Assembly (NCBI RefSeq): GCF_018141185.1
Contig: NZ_CP058560.1
Span: 2,003,501 to 2,067,500, forward strand
DNA from: Methanobacterium alkalithermotolerans
GTDB taxonomy: Archaea; Methanobacteriota; Methanobacteria; Methanobacteriales; Methanobacteriaceae
DNA: 64,000 nt
Direction: 5' to 3'
Under the pieces are notes generated by a model. It was not told the origin of the DNA. It saw nothing but the letters and a program-made list of their open reading frames with translations, and did no database searches. Numbering within the stretch: position 1 is the first letter of the stretch; each line of letters opens with the position of its first letter. The position numbers and the translations under genes are program-made. This document shows, piece by piece, positions 8,305 through 16,484 of this stretch.

Positions 8305-9684
8305 TCAATATTCTGCTTTTTTTCTGTTTCTTTTAGCCAGGGATGCAAATATTCCAGTAAAACATAGCACGCTGAATAATATAAATGCCACCTGGGTACT
8401 TTGCAATAGAGCGGGATAAAATTGTGGGGAAATCTGCACCCGGCCTATTATAAATGAAAATATAAGGGTAACCATGCCCAAAGAGAAAGACTGGCCAATC
8501 AAACGCATGGAACTAACGGTGGCAGATGCTATTCCGTAATATTTACGCTGCACTGATCCCATTATGGCATTGGTATTAGGTGAAGAGAACAACCCAAAAC
8601 CAAGACCCAGTATTACCAGGGACAAAATTATAAATGTAATACCTGTATTTTCTGAAATAAAAGCCAGGGCAAAAAGTCCGGTGGTAGTTATGCCCATCCC
8701 TATAGCGGCCAGTAATTGTGGATCTTTTTTATCAGAAAGTCTTCCTGCTAAGGGGGCTACTATGGCCATTACTCCCGGTTGGGCAACCAGTATTAAACCA
8801 GTTGTCTGGGCATCTAAACCTTTGATATATTGTAAAAATAAACTCAAAAGTAAAGCAACGGCAAAGGTGGCAGAATAATTGATTAAGGCCGCAAGACTTG
8901 AAAAGGCAAATGTAAAATTTTTAAATAATTTCATATTGAAAATGGGGCTGGGATGGTAAAGTTCCCATTTTACAAAACCAACCATAAGTACAATTCCCAT
9001 TATAATTAATCCTATTCCGTTTAAATTCGGTAATGTGGAAAAACCATACATTAACATAAACAGGGCAAGGCTATATAGTACTGAGCCCACCACATCGAAT
9101 TTTTTCCCTTTTTGATTGGCCCATTCTACTTTAACTTTCCCCAGAACCATGATAATAGTTAAAATACCTATGGGAATAGTTATCAGGAAGATACTGGGCC
9201 AACCAAAATTTCGGGTTAATATTCCACCTAAAACAGGTCCCAGAGATAGACCTGCATATACTACTGCTATTGTAATACCTATCGCTTTTCCACGTTCTTC
9301 AGGAGGGAAAGCTTCACTAATAAGTGCCAGAGAAGTTACAAATATCATGGCTGAGCCCACTCCCTGCACAATCCGGAATATTATCAATTCCATAGCCGAA
9401 GGAGCAATAGCAGATAAAAATGAGGAAATGGTAAAAATAATCATTCCCCATGTGAATACTTTCTTCATACCATAAATTTCAGAAATACGGCCAAAGGGCA
9501 CCGCGAAAATGGCAGCTGATAGCAAATAAGATGCAGGTATCCAATTTTGCATGATAACATCTATTTGAAACTGGTTAACCATGGCTGGCAGGGCAACATT
9601 TACCGCAGAGCTCATGAAAGGGGTTAAAAATGATGCTAATGCTGATATAATGAGCACGTAATCTTTTAATGAAATTTTTTGCAT
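8305..9684 (-). CDS. MFS drug-efflux transporter (DHA2/EmrB type)
   Basis: 459-residue polytopic membrane protein, most like the 14-helix DHA2 drug:H+ antiporters. Motif A-like sequences (FGRISEIYGMKKV after helix 2, and AGRLSDKKDPQLL in the second half) and motif C-like GLSLGPVLGG in helix 5 are visible. It starts MQKISLKDYV and ends with a basic tail. Substrates cannot be told from the sequence. It diverges from a small zinc-ribbon gene; the gap contains a palindrome centred on GTTATAAC. No TetR or MarR gene is adjacent. Confidence 0.88.
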   Translation of the reverse strand: MQKISLKDYVLIISALASFLTPFMSSAVNVALPAMVNQFQIDVIMQNWIPASYLLSAAIFAVPFGRISEIYGMKKVFTWGMIIFTISSFLSAIAPSAMELIIFRIVQGVGSAMIFVTSLALISEAFPPEERGKAIGITIAVVYAGLSLGPVLGGILTRNFGWPSIFLITIPIGILTIIMVLGKVKVEWANQKGKKFDVVGSVLYSLALFMLMYGFSTLPNLNGIGLIIMGIVLMVGFVKWELYHPSPIFNMKLFKNFTFAFSSLAALINYSATFAVALLLSLFLQYIKGLDAQTTGLILVAQPGVMAIVAPLAGRLSDKKDPQLLAAIGMGITTTGLFALAFISENTGITFIILSLVILGLGFGLFSSPNTNAIMGSVQRKYYGIASATVSSMRLIGQSFSLGMVTLIFSFIIGRVQISPQFYPALLQSTQVAFILFSVLCFTGIFASLAKRNRKKAEY

Positions 9685-9747
9685 TTATTTACTCCTGAAT
9701 TTAGCCTTATAATGCCCTGATGGGTTTTAATAAAAAATTCATTTAAT

Positions 9748-9765
9748 TATATGTTATAACCTATA
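9748..9765. promoter_or_regulatory. palindromic operator candidate and TATA in divergent gap
   Basis: TATATGTTATAACCTATA is a palindrome with one mismatched pair, centred on the perfect 8-mer GTTATAAC. It overlaps a TATATAAA stretch (9763-9770) that could serve the zinc-ribbon gene, whose start is about 65 bases downstream; the opposite strand offers TTTATATA toward the transporter. Position and symmetry suggest a repressor site; the protein is unknown. Confidence 0.4.
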
Positions 9766-9833
9766 TAAATCTCTAAAATGTATAATAATATATGGAATTC
9801 AGGATTACAACTAATTTTTAAGGGATGAGTATT

Positions 9834-10100
9834 ATGTTTAAATGTGAAAAATGCGGGAAATTATGCCTTAAAAAAGATCATTCACCAGAAAGTGGTGATA
9901 AAAAACAGGATTTATGTGAATGCGGAGGTAATTTGATTTATTTTCAGGGTTTAATGGACCATGTACTGGATGAGATGGATCCCTTTAATGAAATTATTAT
10001 TTCACCAGATTATACTATTTTAAATGAAAATGAAGACAACATATCTGTATCTGATAAAAGAGAAGCATCTTCTTTGCAAAAAAAGAAAAAAAATGATTAA
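9834..10100 (+). CDS. small zinc-ribbon protein
   Basis: About 88 residues starting MFKCEKCGKLC. A CxxCGKxC pair followed by LCECGGNL gives a four-cysteine zinc ribbon in the first 40 residues; the rest is acidic and ends in a lysine run. An in-frame ATG at 9825 is possible, but AGGGATGA then touches it; the ATG at 9834 has proper spacing, so I prefer it. No named family recognised. It converges with the glutamate synthase operon, with a shared hairpin between them. Confidence 0.6.
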   Translation: MFKCEKCGKLCLKKDHSPESGDKKQDLCECGGNLIYFQGLMDHVLDEMDPFNEIIISPDYTILNENEDNISVSDKREASSLQKKKKND

Positions 10101-10132
10101 TTTTCCTGTGGATAATTTATTTTAAAAATTAG

Positions 10133-10163
10133 AAAAAAAGACAGCTTTAAACTATCTTTTTTT
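10133..10163. terminator. bidirectional terminator
   Basis: AAAAAAAGA (10133-10141) pairs with TCTTTTTTT (10155-10163) around a 13-base loop, placing a T-run at the 3' side on both strands. It lies between two converging genes (zinc ribbon and glutamate synthase). Confidence 0.6.
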
Positions 10164-10167
10164 TTAA

Positions 10168-11667
10168 CTAATAACGGACCGGAGCTTCCATTCCTGCCAT
10201 TTTTACACCGGTTAAAGCGGAGGCTTCAATACTAAGTGATCTAAGGTCGTCTTTTTCCAGGTTTACCACATTGGTATTACCTGCCTGCTGGGTGAGCATG
10301 CATAGCTCTTCGTTCATGGCTTCGATGTAACGGGCCACTTTCTTACCACCTTCCACATAGTCCAACCTTCTACGTAGCCGGGGATTTTGGGTTGCGATTC
10401 CTTTTCTACAAGTACCGGTGTAACACTTCTGGCAAACCCGGCAGCCAATGGATACCAGAGCAGAGGTAGCCACATATACTGCGTCGGCACCTAATGCCAT
10501 GGCTTTTGCCACATCAGCACCATTTCTTATTCCTCCTGCTGCCACTAAACTTACATCTTCTCTTAAATTGATTTGTTTCAGGGCTTCATCAGCTTCTACA
10601 ATGGCGGCAATGGTGGGAACTCCTGAATGCTCGGTAACCACATCTGGTCCAGCACCGGTACCTCCCTGCATACCATCCACTACAATTATATCTGCCCCTG
10701 CTTTTGCAGCGATTTTAACATCATCACTTACTCTTCCAGAGGTGAATTTAACCATAATAGGGACTTTCCAGTCACTTATTTCCCTTAACTGGGAAATTTT
10801 CATACTCAGGTCTTCTGGACCTACAATATCCATGTGACGGGCAGGACTTAAGGCATCGGTTCCTTCGGGTATCATCCTAATTTTAGATACCTCTGCTGTT
10901 ACCTTTTCACCTAAAAGGTGACCACCCATACCTGATTTGGCTCCCTGACCGATTTTAATTTCTATGGCTTCTGAATTATTTAAATAATCAGCAGATACTC
11001 CAAAACGACCTGAAGCATATTGTGCAATAAGTTTTGAAGCATATTGACGTTCTTCAGGAAGCATTCCTCCTTCTCCGGTATTGGTAGCAGTCCCGGCCAG
11101 AGTGGCACCCATGGCCAGGGCTATTTTCGCTTCTTTACTCAAAGCACCAAATGACATGGCAGCAATCATAATGGGGGTGTCCAGTATCAGGGGATTTTCT
11201 GCATATCTCTTACCTAAAACCACCCGGGTATTGCATGGTTCCCGATATTTATCAATAGGTGGCCGGGATACCTGGGCCGGTACTATTACCAGGTCGTCAA
11301 AAGTGGGTATAACCCGGGTAGCTCCACATCCCCTGACCTTATATGATCCTTCATTGGATTTCCTTTGAATTTCAACCAGATCTGAAAATGACCAAACGTT
11401 TCTTCTATCTTCTGGAACTGCATTAACTTCTATTGCATCGTTAGGACACATTTCTTCACATATACGACATCCTACACAATTTTCATGTTTCACCGGGTAT
11501 GGTTCCCCACCAATAATTTCATAAACTTCATGAGGACAGTTATTGTAACAGGAATAACAGTTTTTACATTGATTTTCATCCCGATTATCACATAAATACC
11601 AGCAACAACCGTGACGGTCAAAATTTCTCTTACAAAGTTCTGAACTTCTTTCTACTTTGAAAGGCAT
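10168..11667 (-). CDS. archaeal glutamate synthase, FMN/synthase subunit with ferredoxin domain
   Basis: Catalytic subunit that adds ammonia to 2-oxoglutarate to make glutamate. The N-terminus (about 10-80) carries cysteine-rich ferredoxin motifs, CKNCYSCYNNCP and CVGCRICEEMCP, for two [4Fe-4S] clusters. The central TIM barrel (about 140-440) is the GltB synthase domain with FMN-site sequences such as MVKFTSGRVSDD, VDGMQGGTGAGP and AAGGIRNGADVAKA; near the end CRVCQKCYTGTC provides the GltB-type Fe-S ligands. At 499 residues it matches the stand-alone archaeal form, in which the 1500-residue bacterial GltB is split into separate genes. It is the last gene of the pdxT-glt operon, 11 bases after the FrhB-like gene. 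Confidence 0.92.
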   Translation of the reverse strand: MPFKVERSSELCKRNFDRHGCCWYLCDNRDENQCKNCYSCYNNCPHEVYEIIGGEPYPVKHENCVGCRICEEMCPNDAIEVNAVPEDRRNVWSFSDLVEIQRKSNEGSYKVRGCGATRVIPTFDDLVIVPAQVSRPPIDKYREPCNTRVVLGKRYAENPLILDTPIMIAAMSFGALSKEAKIALAMGATLAGTATNTGEGGMLPEERQYASKLIAQYASGRFGVSADYLNNSEAIEIKIGQGAKSGMGGHLLGEKVTAEVSKIRMIPEGTDALSPARHMDIVGPEDLSMKISQLREISDWKVPIMVKFTSGRVSDDVKIAAKAGADIIVVDGMQGGTGAGPDVVTEHSGVPTIAAIVEADEALKQINLREDVSLVAAGGIRNGADVAKAMALGADAVYVATSALVSIGCRVCQKCYTGTCRKGIATQNPRLRRRLDYVEGGKKVARYIEAMNEELCMLTQQAGNTNVVNLEKDDLRSLSIEASALTGVKMAGMEAPVRY

Positions 11668-11678
11668 TTTTCCCCTCC

Positions 11679-12776
11679 CTATTCTATTTTTTTCATGGCT
11701 TTAAATATGGGACAGGCAGAATATTTGGTTCCTGCTGCTTTTACCACATCTTCTACATTTCTGGTGAGTTTTGCTTCAGGCTTCCAGGGTTCTTCAATAT
11801 TTTTATCCACCACTAATGCTTCATCAACTACTTTATCTGCCAGAGCATAGCTCAATAAAGCGGTGACAACTCCTCCGTCCTGACCATGGATTATGGAAGC
11901 CTTTGCAGATATTATTTTGATATAATCTCCAAAAGGGGATTTTTCCCCGCGAGATGATATATTTTCAGGGACATAAGTACGGGGGCATGCCACATAACAG
12001 GCATTGCATCCTGGAGGACACTCACCACTAATTTCTGGTTTCCTATCCTTGATTTTTACGATATCTTCAGGACAGGCTAATAAACAAGCCCCACAAAGTA
12101 CACATCCTCCTATATCTATCACATCACCTTTTAGATCTATAAATTGGCTATCAGATACTTCATCTAAGTAATTTTCAGAGGGCATAACTCTCCAGTATAG
12201 CACTGGCCTACTTACATTTTCTCTTTTCTTAATTTCAGATAAATTTTCAGACTTTTTCTCAAAGGCCAATCTTTCCATTAGTTTTAAACCTTTATCAGTC
12301 ACAGGTTTGGTTTTTATGTAGCCCTTTTTTTCAGCATTATCCACCAGATTTCTTCCTTTTTCGCTTCGTATTATAATGGTGGACCAGCCCTCTGGTGATC
12401 CAACAGAACCCACTGAGATATCAGATTTTTCTGAAGTAAAGTCCATACAAATTTCACAGCTTTTTCTGATACATCGCTTAGCTTCATCTAATGAAATTTT
12501 AAATACCTGGTTTTCTGCTAAGTAAAACCACATAAATCCTTTTTCAATACGGCACTCCTTAACATCTTTAAGGTCAATTTCATATTCTTTTAAAAGCTCT
12601 TTCAGGTAATTATATGAGAAATTTTCCATACAGAAAAGACCTATCTTAAGATCCACATTATGCTTACCTGTATAATCAGAATATTCATTCATTAGTGTGG
12701 AGGCAGTAATCTGGCAGGGAGTGCCTACCATGGCTACTTTTTCGGCACTTTCTTGTTTAACAGAATTATTACTCAT
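11679..12776 (-). CDS. FrhB-like F420-reactive subunit with circularly permuted domains
   Basis: 365-residue relative of FrhB/FpoF/FdhB, the FAD and Fe-S subunits that exchange electrons with coenzyme F420. The order is unusual. Residues 13-215 are the FrhB/FdhB C-terminal domain (KVAMVGTPCQ, C21, C49, then C102, C107, C110). Next is a two-cluster ferredoxin (C225, C228, C231, C235; C253, C257, C260, C264). Last, at 290-365, comes what is normally the N-terminal FrhB domain (HGQDGGVVTALLSYAL, ending AGTKYSACPIFKAMKKIE). In ordinary family members the AGTKY segment runs directly into VGTPCQ, so the chain is permuted rather than truncated. The start ATG overlaps the stop of the preceding gltB-type gene by one base (TAATG). 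It likely feeds F420H2 electrons to the glutamate synthase; that is inference. Confidence 0.85.
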   Translation of the reverse strand: MSNNSVKQESAEKVAMVGTPCQITASTLMNEYSDYTGKHNVDLKIGLFCMENFSYNYLKELLKEYEIDLKDVKECRIEKGFMWFYLAENQVFKISLDEAKRCIRKSCEICMDFTSEKSDISVGSVGSPEGWSTIIIRSEKGRNLVDNAEKKGYIKTKPVTDKGLKLMERLAFEKKSENLSEIKKRENVSRPVLYWRVMPSENYLDEVSDSQFIDLKGDVIDIGGCVLCGACLLACPEDIVKIKDRKPEISGECPPGCNACYVACPRTYVPENISSRGEKSPFGDYIKIISAKASIIHGQDGGVVTALLSYALADKVVDEALVVDKNIEEPWKPEAKLTRNVEDVVKAAGTKYSACPIFKAMKKIE

Positions 12777-13465
12777 TATCCTTCCTCCGATTCCTGACCA
12801 TAGAATGGCCTTTTGCTTCTGGGAACTATCTTTTTAAATTCATTATATTTGGAATCTTCTAAATGGAAATCATATGCAGGCAGGAGTTCTTTCAAGTCTT
12901 TTTTATCTTCTTTGCTGATTTCCACTACTTTGGCGTTTTTTCCCAGACTTTTAATTTCTCCCAGAACGTAAATAGCCCCTCTGATGATTGATTCTCCTGC
13001 ATCTTCTGCTATATCTCCTAAAACTATTATACGTCCTCCCATCATGAAGATACCACTCATAAAACCAGAGCTACCGCCGATGATAATGGTCCCGTTTTTC
13101 ATTATCTCGCCAGTTCTGGATCCGGCATCTCTTCTAACTACAACCGTACCTCCATAGATTCCCTGACCCACTCCGTCTCCAGAAGAACCTTCTATTATTA
13201 ACTCTCCCTGGGTCATATTATCTCCTGCAAACCAACCGGCGTTTCCCTTAATTTTTATACTGGCCTGATCAATCATGGTCCCTGCAAAATAACCTGCTGA
13301 TCCATCTATAATAACTTCCACCGGAGTGATAAGCCCGGCTGATAGATAGTGTTTGGCATTGGGATTTTTAATTATTATACGATCATATTCCTTGGCCAGG
13401 GTCTTTAAATCGCGGTTTATTTCTCGTGGGGTTTTGGATTCAGCATCAATTTCTATTTCCCGCAT
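12776..13465 (-). CDS. glutamate synthase GXGXG-domain subunit
   Basis: 229 residues corresponding to the C-terminal beta-helix domain of bacterial GltB (also seen in FwdC/FmdC). Repeated Gly-rich turns recur every 16-20 residues: GSAGYFAGTMI, GNAGWFAGDNM, GSSGDGVGQGIYGG, GSSGFMSGIFMMGG. In GltB this domain is structural, packing against the synthase barrel and ammonia tunnel. It lies between the amidotransferase subunit (28 bases upstream) and the FrhB-like gene (1-base overlap), so all subunits are made together. Confidence 0.9.
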   Translation of the reverse strand: MREIEIDAESKTPREINRDLKTLAKEYDRIIIKNPNAKHYLSAGLITPVEVIIDGSAGYFAGTMIDQASIKIKGNAGWFAGDNMTQGELIIEGSSGDGVGQGIYGGTVVVRRDAGSRTGEIMKNGTIIIGGSSGFMSGIFMMGGRIIVLGDIAEDAGESIIRGAIYVLGEIKSLGKNAKVVEISKEDKKDLKELLPAYDFHLEDSKYNEFKKIVPRSKRPFYGQESEEG

Positions 13466-13493
13466 TAAATCACCTTATAAATTTTTATTTAAA

Positions 13494-14411
13494 TTATATT
13501 TCATAGACCCTGACTTCCCCGGGGGATATCTGTTCCACATAAGTAGTATCCATGACCTCTCGCAGGGAAACCTCTTCTGATGCTATGGCAAAAACATCAT
13601 CAGTTTCCGCCATAACTCCTGGTCTTAATCCTAATTGATCTTTAGCTATTCCTACTCCATTAGGAGTTCCCACCACATATGAATAGGGTCCATCCATATC
13701 TTTTACTGACTGCTCCAGGGTTTCCTCTAAAGAATATCCCATGGATAGTTTATCGGCAACATAGTGAACTATACATTCGGTATCATTATTGGTTTCAAAA
13801 ATATGGCCTTTTCTTTCCAGAGGATCCCTTATATTCCAGTAATTGGTTATCTGCCCATTGTGGACCACGGTAATATCTGGTATTATATAACTCTGGAAAG
13901 GGTGGGCGTGATAACGATCCACAATACTTTCAGTGGAAAAACGGGTGTGTCCTATGGCATGAGTTCCCATTTTAGACCAGGTATCATATCTTTCGGCAAT
14001 ATCCAGAACATATCCTACATCCTTAATCATTTCAAAGGAATGACTCCCATTCAAAACCACAACATCTTTTATCTTGTCAATATCCATAATCAATGGTTTT
14101 AGTTGTGAAAATGATTTTAGAGATATCTTACAACGATAAATAATGAAATTTTCAACAGAGGGAATAATCTCTTCACTTTTAATAGGGCTAACTACTTTAA
14201 CTAATTCTTTAACAGAATCCAAGAGCCCTGGCTTTTCTTTAATTTCAATGTTTAGCAGATATTCATTATCTTCCAATCCTAGCCCACCATATATTGAAAA
14301 ACCAGCAGAATCTGGTCCCCGGTGTTGCAGGGCATCGAGCATTTTGGTCATGTCGCTTCCTACAGGATGGAGTTTTTTATCTTTATATACTACTCCAGCT
14401 ATTCCACACAC
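13494..14411 (-). CDS. glutamate synthase amidotransferase (GATase II) subunit
   Basis: Hydrolyses glutamine and passes ammonia to the synthase subunit. It begins with the class II glutamine amidotransferase signature, Met-Cys-Gly-Ile (catalytic Cys2), then LQHRGPDSAGFS, GHTRFST and the VVHNGQITN block. 305 residues, matching the separate GltB1 subunit of archaea. The start codon is GTG, 12 bases inside the end of pdxT, supported by a strong GGAGGT site; the stop of pdxT and this start are interleaved, indicating translational coupling. Confidence 0.92.
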   Translation of the reverse strand: MCGIAGVVYKDKKLHPVGSDMTKMLDALQHRGPDSAGFSIYGGLGLEDNEYLLNIEIKEKPGLLDSVKELVKVVSPIKSEEIIPSVENFIIYRCKISLKSFSQLKPLIMDIDKIKDVVVLNGSHSFEMIKDVGYVLDIAERYDTWSKMGTHAIGHTRFSTESIVDRYHAHPFQSYIIPDITVVHNGQITNYWNIRDPLERKGHIFETNNDTECIVHYVADKLSMGYSLEETLEQSVKDMDGPYSYVVGTPNGVGIAKDQLGLRPGVMAETDDVFAIASEEVSLREVMDTTYVEQISPGEVRVYEI

Positions 14412-14977
14412 TTCAATACCTCCTTTATAAAGTACTCATGTAACCTGGTGTCTTCTGTAAGCTCGGGATGAAATGAAATGGCTATGTTATTTCCTTGCTT
14501 AACACCTATTATTTTATCTTCCAAACGGGACAGTATATGAACATCTTCACCCACCTGATCCACTGCAGGCGCTCTAATGAAGATTCCATTAAATTTATAT
14601 CCTAATATATCAATTTCTTTTTCAAAGGACTCTTTTTGCCTTCCAAAGGCATTTCTTTTTACTTCCATATCAATTAAATTCAAGAGGGGTTGTTCATAAT
14701 CTGTTTTTGAAGCTGATAGTACCATACCCGCACAAGTTCCAAAAACAGGTATTTTTTCATTTATTATTATATTATTAATCCCGGTTTTTTCCAGTAATTT
14801 TCCTATTACTGTACTTTCTCCACCTGAAATTATTATACCATCACAACAAGAAGCTTCTGCGGAGTTTCTGACTTTAATAACACGCGAATCATTTTCAAAA
14901 TTTTTTAATGCTTTGGTGGTAATTTCAAAATGTTCACTAACATTTCCCTGTAAATCTAAAATGCCTATGGTTAACAT
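14399..14977 (-). CDS. pdxT: pyridoxal 5'-phosphate synthase glutaminase subunit PdxT
   Basis: Class I glutamine amidotransferase that supplies ammonia to PdxS for vitamin B6 synthesis. Signatures: GILDLQGNVSEH at the N-terminus, GIIISGGESTVIGKLL, nucleophile elbow FGTCAGMVLSA, and FHPELTEDTRLHEYF with the His-Glu of the triad. 192 residues, normal for the family. It is the first gene of the glt operon and overlaps the amidotransferase gene by 13 bases. The partner pdxS is not in the window. Confidence 0.95.
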   Translation of the reverse strand: MLTIGILDLQGNVSEHFEITTKALKNFENDSRVIKVRNSAEASCCDGIIISGGESTVIGKLLEKTGINNIIINEKIPVFGTCAGMVLSASKTDYEQPLLNLIDMEVKRNAFGRQKESFEKEIDILGYKFNGIFIRAPAVDQVGEDVHILSRLEDKIIGVKQGNNIAISFHPELTEDTRLHEYFIKEVLKCVE

Positions 14978-15047
14978 GTGATTCCTTCAAAATTTTTATT
15001 TTAAAAATTATCTATTTTAACTTAAAATATCATATCTCAATAATCTT

Positions 15048-15055
15048 ATATAAAC
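15048..15055 (-). promoter_or_regulatory. TATA box for pdxT-glt operon
   Basis: Read on the minus strand this is TTTATATA, a near-consensus archaeal box A, about 75 bases before the pdxT start, leaving a leader of about 45-50 bases. It abuts the GGAA-N6-TTCC element on its upstream side. Confidence 0.55.
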
Positions 15056-15059
15056 CTAC

Positions 15060-15075
15060 CGGAAACATCTTTCCG
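15060..15075. promoter_or_regulatory. NrpR-type nitrogen operator (GGAA-N6-TTCC)
   Basis: CGGAAACATCTTTCCG is a perfect 6-4-6 inverted repeat containing GGAA-N6-TTCC, the operator described for the nitrogen repressor NrpR in Methanococcus. It lies four bases upstream of the TATA box of an operon for glutamate synthase, a core nitrogen-assimilation enzyme. Sequence and context agree; binding is not shown. Confidence 0.6.
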
Positions 15076-15353
15076 AAATGATAGATTTTCTGAATATTGA
15101 ATTCCCATATCTAATTTTAATATACAATGTTCAAAAATTTAGATGTATATAAACATTTATTGAACATTTATATAAACTTTTTCTATTCTAAATTCCTTAT
15201 CAAAAATATATAAAAACCATCTAAATTAAAAAAATTAAGCTACATATCCGATGAAAAAATGAATATTCAAACATTTAAATTGCTCTGTGACTGGAAATAT
15301 TAATAAAATGATAATTTAATCATTTCATAATGGAATAAAATTTGTAAATAGAT

Positions 15354-16331
15354 TTAAATAGGGAAATTATTCTCAAGATCTATCATTATATCCTTAGTTG
15401 ACTCATGAATGAATTTAGCAGCATCAATAAATGCTTGTTTTTCATTTTGATCCATTTGAACAGGTACTACTCCTTCAATACCATTGTAACCTAATTTAAC
15501 TGGAACCCCTAAACATACTTCATCAACACCTTCAGCGAGATCTTCTACCAGCGTGGAAACAGTAAGTATCTGATTTTCGTCGTTTAATATGGTATTGACT
15601 ATATTAGCTATGGCAAAAGCAGGTCCATACTCCGTGGCACCTTTTTTACTGATAATATAACTTCCTGCATTTATTACATTTTCAATGGTGTGTTTCAGGT
15701 CAAATGATTTGTAATCTGTGAAATAATCATGGGCAGAATAGTATTCAATAGGGATTCCTCCAATGGATGTGGAACTCAGTAAGGGAACCATGTAAGGTCC
15801 GTGCTGACCAATGACTCTGGTGTGAATTTCACTTACATGTACATCAAAATGCCGGGCCATGTAATTTTTTAATCGCAGGGAGTCTAAATGATTACCCAAT
15901 CCTAAAACTTTTCTCTTATCAAAGCCAGAATATTTTAATGCCACATAAGTCATTACATCAACCGGATTACTCACCACCAGAATTATTGAATCAGGAGCAT
16001 ATTTAGCTATTTTTAAAGAATATTCGGCTATTATTCTGGCATTTTCTTTTCCTAATTCCATACGCTCCATATCAGGGGTACGGGGAATACCGGCGGTAAT
16101 GACCACCACATGGGAATCTTTAAGATTCTCCAGATTAGAGGAGGTATTAATTTTTACTCGAACACCTTTAGCAGCAAGAGCATCATTTATATCTAAAATT
16201 TCTCCTTTATTCTGCTCTAAACTACTCTTTCGGGCATGGAGATATAACTCCATAACAGACTGCTCTTCAGCCAAACAAAACGCCGCTGCCCTGCCCACTC
16301 TTCCAGTTGATCCTATGATACTGACCTTCAA
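15354..16331 (-). CDS. mdh: malate dehydrogenase (LDH/MDH family)
   Basis: Interconverts malate and oxaloacetate with NAD(P)H, feeding the partial reductive citrate pathway of methanogens. Features: Rossmann loop GSTGRVGRAA, NAD-site VVSNPVDVMTY, catalytic His in IGQHGPYMVP, and Arg in GIPRTPDMER where lactate dehydrogenases have Gln, so malate is the predicted substrate. An ATG 18 codons upstream (start base 16385) would add a poorly conserved tail and lacks a ribosome site; the TTG at 16331, preceded by GGTG, gives a 325-residue protein beginning KVSIIGSTGRVG, as in related enzymes. I prefer it. Transcribed alone. Confidence 0.88.
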   Translation of the reverse strand: MKVSIIGSTGRVGRAAAFCLAEEQSVMELYLHARKSSLEQNKGEILDINDALAAKGVRVKINTSSNLENLKDSHVVVITAGIPRTPDMERMELGKENARIIAEYSLKIAKYAPDSIILVVSNPVDVMTYVALKYSGFDKRKVLGLGNHLDSLRLKNYMARHFDVHVSEIHTRVIGQHGPYMVPLLSSTSIGGIPIEYYSAHDYFTDYKSFDLKHTIENVINAGSYIISKKGATEYGPAFAIANIVNTILNDENQILTVSTLVEDLAEGVDEVCLGVPVKLGYNGIEGVVPVQMDQNEKQAFIDAAKFIHESTKDIMIDLENNFPI

Positions 16332-16484
16332 ATTAACACCATTTCCTTTTTTAAGATTATTGCTCTCCACCTGAATTATATCCATAACCAGAGTTACTGC
16401 TATTATTTCTGCAGCAACTAATAATGGGAGTCAGGATTACAAGGCAAATATTACATAGATAGAGTATTACAATACCTGGTAATA

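Larger units (their letters stand above)
14978..15353. other. 376-base regulatory gap upstream of pdxT
   Basis: No gene seen. Besides the TATA box and GGAA-N6-TTCC site it holds a 9-base inverted repeat, AATGTTCAA (15126-15134) with TTGAACATT (15160-15168), bracketing another TATATAAA, and a short inverted repeat AAATGAT/ATCATTT at 15306-15325 close to the 3' end of malate dehydrogenase that may help end that transcript, which enters from the right on the minus strand. Confidence 0.5.

Noticed and set aside
11679..12776. FrhB-like gene considered as a truncated or mis-started pseudogene
   Set aside because: Both halves of the family are present, all expected cysteines are there, and starts and stops are tightly coupled to neighbours.
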